A DNA stretch of 64,000 nucleotides from Amaricoccus sp003258405 (lineage in GTDB: Bacteria > Pseudomonadota > Alphaproteobacteria > Rhodobacterales > Rhodobacteraceae): positions 62,001-126,000 of the forward strand of contig NZ_CP171226.1 of assembly GCF_043226085.1 (NCBI RefSeq). The letters are read 5' to 3'. This document shows, in pieces, positions 54,055-64,000 of the stretch. The notes under the pieces are model-generated. The model was not told where the DNA came from. It ran no database searches and worked only from the letters and a program-made list of their open reading frames with translations. The translations under genes were made by a program, and so were the position numbers. Each line of letters begins with the position of its first letter. The stretch's first letter is position 1.

Positions 54055-54083
54055 TTGCGAGTCGGCGGGCTCAACTCTAGATA
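54055..54083 (+). promoter_or_regulatory. Predicted rrn promoter
   Basis: TTGCGA (54055-54060), 17-bp spacer, TAGATA (54078-54083). The spacing is ideal and the place, about 365 bp before 16S, fits an alphaproteobacterial rrn promoter. A GC-rich tract follows the predicted start, as stringently controlled promoters often show. Confidence 0.65.
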
Positions 54084-54197
54084 CCCCGTCACCGCAGCGG
54101 ACGAGGCGCTCGCCACTGACGCCGCGGGGCACCGGAAAGCGCAAACGAGGGCGCGTCGAGGATGACGCATCCGAGTTTGTTTTGCCGACTGAGTGAC

Positions 54198-54209
54198 GCT
54201 CTTTGACAT
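54198..54209 (+). promoter_or_regulatory. boxA antitermination element of the rrn leader
   Basis: CGCTCTTTGACA resembles the boxA consensus TGCTCTTTAACA that loads the Nus antitermination complex in rRNA leaders. It lies about 115 bp after the predicted promoter and 240 bp before 16S. Confidence 0.65.
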
Positions 54210-54449
54210 TATATATCTTTGATGAAGGGATATGCGGGCGGTTTGGTTTGTTTCGACGGATCGGACGTTTGCATATCGGATCTCTAGGGTGCTTTCGGGC
54301 ACTCGATGATGAGATTGTCAGCTTCACTGTTTGGAGGGTTTCGGTGCCTTTGGTACTGAAGCACAACAAACGGATGACGTTACCCCGGTCTTTAAGCGGA
54401 TCGGGGGATGTGCAGAGGTTCGACTGTCAAGAACGCCGCAAGGCGTTTC

Positions 54450-55920
<1,471 letters not shown>

Positions 55921-56098
55921 CGATCCTGGTCAGATCTCTCGCATCCCGCGGAGGTCTCGTGGATCACCTTGGCAGCTCCGCAAACTCGCGCCTTCGGGTG
56001 TGAGTGGAGCATATAGAACCAGACCGTCCCCATATCCCTTCATCCGACACTGCGCATGCGGCGCGGCCATCCGGGCCGGGCCGCGGGTGTGACCAGAT

Positions 56099-56174
56099 GG
56101 GGCCTTAGCTCAGCTGGGAGAGCGACTGAATCGCATTCAGTAGGTCATCGGTTCGATCCCGATAGGCTCCACCA
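56099..56174 (+). tRNA. tRNA-Ala (CGC), extra tRNA in the rrn spacer
   Basis: A full 76-nt cloverleaf with encoded CCA. The acceptor GGGGCCT pairs with AGGCTCC and contains the G3-U70 wobble that defines alanine tRNA. The anticodon stem ACTGA/TCAGT closes the loop ATCGCAT, anticodon CGC (56132-56134). The T arm is identical to that of the tRNA-Ala(TGC) 270 bp downstream. It lies before tRNA-Ile, where spacers usually have only Ile and Ala(TGC). Confidence 0.92.
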
Positions 56175-56253
56175 AGACCGGGCAGGACCAGATCTGGTCG
56201 CGGCCTGCTTCACCCGAAGTGCAGGGGAAGGCCGCCGGGCGCGGCCCTGGAAT

Positions 56254-56330
<77 letters not shown>

Positions 56331-56371
56331 TTCACCGCAGTTGCGGGGCAGGGGATCCCTGGCCGCGACAG

Positions 56372-56447
56372 GGGGCGTTAGCTCAGCTGGGAGAGCGCGT
56401 GCTTTGCAAGCATGAGGTCATCGGTTCGATCCCGATACGCTCCACCA
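56372..56447 (+). tRNA. tRNA-Ala (TGC)
   Basis: A 76-nt cloverleaf with acceptor GGGGCGT/ACGCTCC including the G3-U70 pair, anticodon TGC in the loop CTTTGCAAG, and encoded CCA. It is the standard second spacer tRNA. Confidence 0.98.
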
Positions 56448-56905
56448 AATTCTGCCTTCGGGAAGGTTTGGTTCCGCGTATTGCGCGCCTCCGGCGCGAC
56501 AGGCTCCTCCATTCTCCGCGCAGTGACGATCGGCAGGATTGGATTGTCAGGCACATTTGCGAATGTGCGTGGCTGTCTGATCGGAAGATGAGACAAGACT
56601 TCGTCGGGGCTCCGGTCCTGATGATTGACATCGTGAAGAGAGAGAAACACGAGACGCTGTCGGGTGTTCGCCAAGTGGGGCGGATGCCTGCGGGGTTCCT
56701 TTGGGGGCCTTGCGACGACAGCAGTCTTTCCAAGTCTAAATACACTGACCGAGTGCGGGCTCTGGCTGTCTTCGAGAGAAGGGCCGTTGCCTGCATGCCG
56801 ATGGACGCGAGTTCATCGGGTCAAGAGACTTCCGTCCAGGAGACCAAGGGGCAGGTTGAGGTTTGAACCACCTCGCACAAAAGGGCCTGTCTTCTTCTGG
56901 ATCGG
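56448..56905 (+). other. rRNA spacer between tRNA-Ala and 23S
   Basis: About 460 bases of transcribed spacer with no gene. The last 30 bases (ending TCTGGATCGGATCAAGC) can pair with sequence just after 23S (CTTGATCCGATCCAG near 59732-59746), forming the long processing stem that brackets 23S. Confidence 0.7.
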
Positions 56906-59739
<2,834 letters not shown>

Positions 59740-59870
59740 CGATCCAGTGGAAGAGAGGCACGTGCCCCTTCCCGGACAGGAAGCCCTTGACCCGGAATAC
59801 GACAGGAAAGACAGTCTCGTCTCACCGAAACGCAAGCCCGAAAGACTTGCGCATACGGTGCGTTTTACTG

Positions 59871-59988
59871 GCTTGGTGGCAACAGCTGCGAGCGAAACAC
59901 CCGATCCCATCCCGAACTCGGCCGTTAAGCGCCACGGCGCCGATGGTACTGCGTCCCAAGACGTGGGAGAGTAGGTCACCGCCAGGCC
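59871..59988 (+). rRNA. rrf: 5S ribosomal RNA
   Basis: About 118 nt. Core segments GATCCCATCCCGAACTCGG and GTGGGAGAGTAGGTCACCGC are diagnostic. Flanking arms GTGCGTTTTAC (from 59859) and GTAAAACGCAC (to 60000) form a processing stem around it. Confidence 0.96.
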
Positions 59989-60026
59989 TGTAAAACGCAC
60001 CTTTCTCTCTCTTCACCATGCCCTGC

Positions 60027-60103
<77 letters not shown>

Positions 60104-60130
60104 AAATCCCAAACGCGTTCCCAAACGCTC

Positions 60131-60156
60131 AAACGCCGCCCTTCGGGGCGGCGTTT
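60131..60156 (+). terminator. Hairpin terminator of the rrn operon
   Basis: An 11-bp perfect GC-rich stem (AAACGCCGCCC / GGGCGGCGTTT) with a TTCG tetraloop, 28 bp after tRNA-fMet. It lacks a long T run (GCGTTTG follows), so termination may be partly factor-dependent. Confidence 0.75.
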
Positions 60157-60164
60157 GCGTTTGA

Positions 60165-60310
60165 ACTGAAAGCGGAAGAATTCCAGCGCGATCGCCGCAT
60201 ACCTCGACCTCCACCAGGAGACCGTTCGGGGCCTCCGGGTTGCCCGTAAGGACGACCTTGTCGATCAGGCCTGCGAGCCTCTCGTGGGCGCGCCGGATGA
60301 GATTGTCGCA
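60165..60310 (-). pseudogene. C-terminal fragment of a serine (resolvase-type) recombinase
   Basis: Leftward reading gives LIRRAHERLAGLIDKVVLTG, then NPEAPNGLLVEVEVCGDRAG and ILPLS. The pattern L-I-D-x-V-V-L-T ... N-G-L-x-V-x-x-x-G-x-x-A-G-I-L is the usual C-terminus of large serine recombinases. Everything upstream is replaced by an IS3-family relic. Its place just beyond tRNA-fMet suggests an old element once integrated there. Confidence 0.6.
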
Positions 60311-60425
60311 GACACCAGCCTCTCCGGCGCAGGGGTTGCCCGAAAGCTGAGCGCCCTGATCCGGGTCTACGGCAAGCCGGGTTGCATCGTCAGCGACAAC
60401 GGGACCGAGTTCACCAGTCTGCCGG
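60311..60425 (+). pseudogene. IS3-family OrfB relic, split by the IS2-like copy 2 (first part)
   Basis: The frame reads IVADTSLSGAGVARKLSALI, then RVYGKPGCIVSDNGTEFTS, the second catalytic aspartate region of an IS407-like OrfB. It is interrupted at 60425. The same protein continues at 61735 as PVRKWADENEGPRNDIDPGR after the IS2-like element. Confidence 0.78.
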
Positions 60426-60452
60426 TGGACTTGCCCCTGTTTCACCGGACAG

Positions 60453-61286
60453 TCAGGCGGTTTCGGTTCTGGCCCTGATGAACTCGCGAGGCGAGCGCCA
60501 CTTCAGGCCTGAGTGCGGGTGGTTGTCGTTGTAATCCTCGATCCAGTTTCCAATCAACGAGAGAGCGGTTGCGGCGTCAGGTAGTGGCGTGACGCGGACA
60601 TAGTCGCGCTTCAGCGTCTTCACGAAGGCCTCCGAGATGCCGTTCGACTGGGGGCTGCCCACCGGCGTGAAACATGGCTTGAGGCCGAGTTTGCGGGCGA
60701 AGATGCGGGTTTCCTTCGCGGTGTAGGCGCTGCCGTTGTCGGAGAGAACCTCGATGATCTCGGGAGCGCGATGTGTCCCGAACCGGCGCTCCACGGCCTC
60801 GAGCAGCATGTCGCGCACATCCGATCCGCTGATCCCGGCTCCAGTGAGCGCGCGCCAGGCAATCACCTCGCGGTCATGGGCGTCGATAAGGAAGGCGGCC
60901 CGGATGATGTCACCGTTCCAACAGATGAATTCCAGTCCATCGGAACACCATCTGAGGTTCGAGCGCAGCATGATCACCTTGCCGTCATGGGTGCGCTCGG
61001 GACGAGGGAGGCCGCTGCGCTCCAGGAGCAAGGCGTTGTTCTTCATGATCCTGTAGATGCGCTTGTGGTTGGTGGGGGAAAGTCCCTCCGCCCGCAGCTC
61101 CCGGTTCAGAACCGCGGTGATGCGGCGATAGCCATAGGTCGGGCGCTCCGCCAACAGGCGTTTGATCCGGGGCAGCAGCGTCGCGTCGCCTGCCTTTCGG
61201 TAGGCGCTCCGCGGCTTCGCGCTTCCCGTCATCCGTTCATGCAGGTTCGAGCGGGACACGCCCAGCGTCTCGACCACCGCCTTCAT
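60453..61286 (-). CDS. IS2-like transposase OrfB (copy 2)
   Basis: A 277-residue DDE transposase identical in translation to the one at 11795-12628, intact, overlapping orfA by 4 bp. Confidence 0.94.
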   Translation of the reverse strand: MKAVVETLGVSRSNLHERMTGSAKPRSAYRKAGDATLLPRIKRLLAERPTYGYRRITAVLNRELRAEGLSPTNHKRIYRIMKNNALLLERSGLPRPERTHDGKVIMLRSNLRWCSDGLEFICWNGDIIRAAFLIDAHDREVIAWRALTGAGISGSDVRDMLLEAVERRFGTHRAPEIIEVLSDNGSAYTAKETRIFARKLGLKPCFTPVGSPQSNGISEAFVKTLKRDYVRVTPLPDAATALSLIGNWIEDYNDNHPHSGLKWRSPREFIRARTETA

Positions 61287-61678
61287 CGTGAACCGTCCTT
61301 CGGCAAGGACAGCGCATGCAAGGTCGGTTTTTTTGACCTCGATTTTTCGAGGGCTTCCTTGAGGATCTCGGCCTCAAGCGTCTTGCGCCCGAGTTGCCGC
61401 TCCAGCTCCCGGATGCGCGTCTCCATCTCGCGAACGGTCTTGTTGCTGGTCACGTCATCGTCGCCGGTCACCGCGACACTCCCTCCCTCCAGCATCAGCT
61501 TCCGCCAACGATACAGGAGATTGGGGGCCACGCCATGGCGGCGGGCGACCGCCGATATGCTGTCGCGTCCATCCAGTGTTTCTTCAACAATCCGGAGCTT
61601 CTCCTCTGCAGACCGGCGCTGCCGCCGGCCTCCATCAGTGATGATCTCAAATTCAGACATAAGTACGTGCCCAGGCAT
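61283..61678 (-). CDS. IS2-like transposase OrfA (copy 2)
   Basis: A 131-residue HTH/coiled-coil OrfA identical in translation to the one at 11403-11798. An A-rich run near 61327-61333 (complement of CAAAAAAACC) may serve frameshifting into orfB. Confidence 0.93.
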   Translation of the reverse strand: MPGHVLMSEFEIITDGGRRQRRSAEEKLRIVEETLDGRDSISAVARRHGVAPNLLYRWRKLMLEGGSVAVTGDDDVTSNKTVREMETRIRELERQLGRKTLEAEILKEALEKSRSKKPTLHALSLPKDGSR

Positions 61679-61734
61679 ATGCCTAAGCCTCCATGGCTAT
61701 GCCTGACTGTCCGGTCGAAACAGGGGCCAGTTCA

Positions 61735-61805
61735 GCCGGTCCGGAAATGGGCCGACGAAAACGAGGGGCCACGAAACGACATCGATCCGGGCAGGTCCGG
61801 CGTCT
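61735..61805 (+). pseudogene. IS3-family OrfB relic, second part
   Basis: Removing the IS2-like copy and one GCCGG joins FTSLP to VRKWADENEGPRNDIDPG, matching the usual continuation (KWADENG..WHYIDPGKP) of the OrfB whose first part is at 60311. The match fades after about 20 codons. Confidence 0.7.
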
Positions 61806-62117
61806 CGAGGACATCCTTCGCGACCCCAGGTCAGCACAGGGATAGGTTCAACCATCCGATACGCAAGCAAGCGGGTAGCGGGATGCTGTCTCAAATCGAC
61901 TTCGTGCGGCAGCAGAAGCGGGACAGGAAAGCGTTCATAAAAGACGGGGCTTTTCACCGTAGTTCGCAGAACGTCCCGATTTCGGGACTCCCGGATCGCC
62001 TCGGAACACTGTGCGGGCATGCGCGTTCACAATGCATTCAGTCAGCCATAGGTCAAAATGGGACTCATCCTGGACATCCGGCTCCCCGATCGTGGAAATC
62101 AGCAAGGCAGGAGATGA
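61806..62117. other. Region without a convincing gene
   Basis: About 310 bases before the Crp/Fnr gene. I see no homology, RNA or repeat; it should include that gene's promoter. Confidence 0.4.
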
Positions 62118-62909
62118 TTGATGAAGGGCGGACGGATTGGCAGCCCGGGACGTTCGAATGTGGCACCAATGTCGGATGTTGGAGAAAGCCCCTTGCCGGA
62201 GAGAAGCCGGCGGGGCCTCGTGGGGCGGCTCGACCCTGAACTGTGGGAGATGTTGAGCGCGGCGTGTTCCGGGACACGACACCTCGACGCCCGCGAGGTG
62301 CTGTCCGAAGCGGGAGAGAGGCTCGAGGCGAGTGCGCTTCTGCTGGACGGGCTGATGGGCCGCTATGTCCGGGGGGCATTCGAGGGCCGGACGCAGCGCG
62401 GGATTGTTTCCATCAGCGTGCCGGGGGATTTCGTCGACCTGCATGCCCTCCCGCTGAAGCAGCTGGATCATGATATCGTGGCCTTGACGGACGTGCGCAT
62501 CGCGCTGTTTCCCCACACGGCGCTGAACCGGATCATCGACCAGTCCCACCGGTACGCACGCCAACTGTGGCGGCTGACGATGATCGACGCCTCGATCCAC
62601 CGGCACTGGATCTATCGCGGAAGCCGGTTGCGCGCGTTGGCGGCGGTGGCCGATTTCGTGAGCGAGATGGACATGCGGCTTCAGGAAGCTGGGGAAATCG
62701 AGGGCGACTGCCTTCCCTTGCGCCTTCTGCAGACCGACCTTGCCGAGATCGTCGGGCTGTCCCCGGTCCATATCAGTCGCGTTTGCAGGGAGCTTCGCGA
62801 GAGCGGAGCATGCACGATCCGCGACGGATTTGCGCAAATCCACGACCGGGCGCGTCTGCATCGCCTGGCGCAATTCGATCCGTCCTATTTCTACGGGCCT
62901 GAGGGCTGA
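62118..62909 (+). CDS. Crp/Fnr-family transcriptional regulator
   Basis: Up to 263 residues; an internal ATG (MSDVGESPLPERS, residue 18) is a plausible start. The N-terminal half has the cyclic-nucleotide-binding-like barrel (ISVPGDFVDLHALPLKQLDH), without the conserved Arg of cAMP binders or the Fnr cysteine cluster. The C-terminal winged helix contains LRLLQTDLAEIVGLSPVHIS and RVCRELRESGACTIRDG. The signal it senses is unknown. Its 3' end overlaps the convergent methyltransferase gene by 19 bp. Confidence 0.86.
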   Translation: MMKGGRIGSPGRSNVAPMSDVGESPLPERSRRGLVGRLDPELWEMLSAACSGTRHLDAREVLSEAGERLEASALLLDGLMGRYVRGAFEGRTQRGIVSISVPGDFVDLHALPLKQLDHDIVALTDVRIALFPHTALNRIIDQSHRYARQLWRLTMIDASIHRHWIYRGSRLRALAAVADFVSEMDMRLQEAGEIEGDCLPLRLLQTDLAEIVGLSPVHISRVCRELRESGACTIRDGFAQIHDRARLHRLAQFDPSYFYGPEG

Positions 62910-63481
62910 TCACCGCCGCACTCGAAGACCGCTGCGATCCAGGAGGTTGCGGCGTCGCGGCGAATGACGTGATCCGGCCAGGCGACAGCAAGTGCTGTCA
63001 GCAGGCGGGTTTCGACCTCGCGGGCGGTAAGCGCCGTTTCGGTCGGGCCGAGGTAGCCCGCGACGAGGCAGGCGCCGCCGGGGGCGAGGCTTTGGACGAT
63101 CAGCCCGATTGTCTCGTCCAGCGTGTCCGGGGGGAGGTAGTAGAGCACTTCGGACAGCACGATCAGGTCCCATTCGCCTTCCGGCCAGCCTTCGGGCACG
63201 CCGGCCACCTCGAATTGCACCTTCGGGATGTTCCGCGCGCGGGCGCGGTCGATGGCGGTCGGCGCGAAGTCGAGGCCGAGAAGGCTGTCGCAGTGGCGCG
63301 CGATCGCTTCGCTCATCACGCCGATGGAGCAGCCGACCTCGAGCGCGCGGGCGAAGCGGCGCGCAGGAAGGAGGGCGAGGCAGCGGGCGTATTTCTCCGC
63401 CTCGTAGGCGCTGGTTTCGTAGTTCCAGGGGTCGCCTGTCTCGCGGTAGAGACGGTCGAAGGATGCGGCGTCGCGGGTCAT
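62891..63481 (-). CDS. NodS-like SAM-dependent methyltransferase
   Basis: A 196-residue class I methyltransferase. Motif I is ALEVGCSIGVMSEAIARHCD (about residue 46), the acidic loop LLGLDFAPTAIDRAR follows, and WDLIVLSEVLYYLPPDTLDE is motif IV; the start DRLYRETGDPWNYETSAYEA is typical of the NodS group. It starts within the stop of the PIG-L gene (ATGA overlap), so the two act together, probably in modifying a sugar or glycan: PIG-L removes an acyl group and NodS-type enzymes methylate amines. Confidence 0.85.
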   Translation of the reverse strand: MTRDAASFDRLYRETGDPWNYETSAYEAEKYARCLALLPARRFARALEVGCSIGVMSEAIARHCDSLLGLDFAPTAIDRARARNIPKVQFEVAGVPEGWPEGEWDLIVLSEVLYYLPPDTLDETIGLIVQSLAPGGACLVAGYLGPTETALTAREVETRLLTALAVAWPDHVIRRDAATSWIAAVFECGGDQPSGP

Positions 63482-64000
63482 GCGGGGATGAAGATCTCGT
63501 CGGCCGCCACGAAATGCGCGGCGAGGTCCTGCGGCATCCGGAAGCCCTCCGGGTCGTCGTCGATCAGCCCGGTCATCTGCGAGACATGGGCGGCAACGGC
63601 GCGCGCCTTGAGGTCGCGGACGGCGGTGGTCCGAAAGCGTCTGAGGCCCTCACTGGACGCTCCGGCCACGGGCGACTGCACCCGGCCCCAGACGGGGCAG
63701 CCGAACATGGGGCATTCGACCCGATCGGCGATGTGCCGGGCGAGCCGCCAGACGCGCTGGTGGTCAGGATGCGGATCGCCGTCCCAGGTGGTCCAGATCG
63801 CGGTGACGCCGTCGAAATGGCCGGCCAGCCGCGCCTCGACCTCGGCGAAGGTTTCGGGATCGTCGGGCGCGGCCAGATCCGGGTAGCCCAGCCAGATCGG
63901 CGCCTCCCGTCCGGCGGTGAGGATGTCGACCGCGGTCTCGACTTCGGACTTGCGCAGGGCGGCGAGGGCGGCGGCCGGATAGGCCTTCGAGTTCCGGTGC
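63478..64000 (-). CDS. PIG-L family deacetylase (5' end outside window)
   Basis: The frame enters from the right edge, so the N-terminus with the metal-binding HPDD is not visible. The seen C-terminal 170 residues include EVETAVDILTAGREAPIWLG and the metal-binding WTTWDGDPHPDHQRVWRLAR, then VSQMTGLIDDDPEGFRMPQD. PIG-L enzymes are zinc-dependent N-deacetylases of amino-sugars. Overlap with the NodS-like gene suggests sequential steps in glycan or glycolipid modification. Confidence 0.82.
   Translation of the reverse strand, partial: HRNSKAYPAAALAALRKSEVETAVDILTAGREAPIWLGYPDLAAPDDPETFAEVEARLAGHFDGVTAIWTTWDGDPHPDHQRVWRLARHIADRVECPMFGCPVWGRVQSPVAGASSEGLRRFRTTAVRDLKARAVAAHVSQMTGLIDDDPEGFRMPQDLAAHFVAADEIFIPA

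Larger units (their letters stand above)
53836..54449 (+). promoter_or_regulatory. rRNA operon upstream and leader region
   Basis: No gene is seen. The first 200 bases are rich in G and T (runs such as GGTTTGGGGTGATGG) with no recognisable origin. The promoter is at 54055-54083 and the transcribed leader runs from about 54090 to the 16S 5' end, with an antitermination boxA near 54198. Confidence 0.7.
60426..61734 (-). mobile_element. IS3-family (IS2-like) insertion sequence, copy 2
   Basis: A 1309-bp copy of the element at 11347-12655 in the opposite orientation, with identical translated genes. Flanked by the 5-bp repeat GCCGG at 60421-60425 and 61735-61739, a clean target duplication within the IS3-family relic. 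Near identity with copy 1 implies recent transposition between island and chromosome. Confidence 0.95.

Noticed and set aside
54203..54208. TTGACA as the -35 of an rrn promoter
   Set aside because: It lies inside CGCTCTTTGACA, which fits boxA; no good -10 follows at 16-18 bp. The pair TTGCGA/TAGATA at 54055-54083 is better.

Overview
The window looks like chromosomal DNA of a GC-rich alphaproteobacterium, most likely Rhodobacterales. The basis is the high GC, a flagellar block with fliK and flgD, a VWA/DnaJ gene pair, a TRAP-TAXI transporter, and an rRNA operon in the order 16S - tRNAs - 23S - 5S - tRNA-fMet. No species is claimed.

Layout. (1) 1-8460: ordinary core genes. There is an acyl phosphate/CoA operon (phosphotransacetylase-type protein, acetate kinase, two-subunit CoA-transferase), then flagellar genes (FlgN-like and rod-binding FlgJ-like leftward; fliK and flgD rightward), then a DnaJ-domain/VWA pair. 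(2) 8465-42867: a 34.3-kb integrative genomic island in the 3' end of tRNA-Asn(GTT). It is bounded by an 18-bp direct repeat (8523-8540 and 42850-42867), with a tyrosine integrase next to the tRNA. (3) 42868-53835: chromosome with many relics (lipoprotein pseudogene, TPR pseudogene, recombinase fragment, IS3/IS256/IS30 relics) around an NCS1 permease gene and a TRAP-TAXI/DapA-family/LacI catabolic cluster. (4) 53836-60156: a complete rrn operon carrying an extra tRNA-Ala(CGC) in its spacer. (5) 60165-64000: recombinase and IS relics, a second copy of an IS2-like element, then a Crp/Fnr regulator, a NodS-like methyltransferase and a PIG-L deacetylase cut by the window edge.

The island is a mosaic. 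Its left part has the integrase and a lower-GC two-gene unit: a MORC-like GHKL ATPase fused to a C-terminal PD-(D/E)XK-like (Shedu-type) nuclease region, followed by a DUF2971 protein. I read this as a candidate, possibly undescribed, anti-phage system. The middle has an apparent catabolic operon (LysR divergent from LeuC/LeuD-type dehydratase, haloacetate-dehalogenase-like hydrolase, SLC13 carrier), a truncated trpS, and several unknown small leftward genes. The right part has a leftward four-gene module: an unknown 771-residue protein, an excisionase-like protein and two large tyrosine recombinases.

The insertion sequences record the island's history. Two 1509-bp IS3-family copies (15487-16995 and 30848-32356) lack target duplications. 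The flank of a third, truncated copy (10954-11142) and the right flank of the second copy share a TTCC duplication and, rejoined, restore a stop codon to the last recombinase gene. This implies that about 19.7 kb (11143-30847) was inverted by recombination between IS copies. An IS110-family element with a long 3' non-coding segment (possible bridge RNA) sits inside an IS1182 element. The IS2-like element occurs twice with clean 5-bp duplications.
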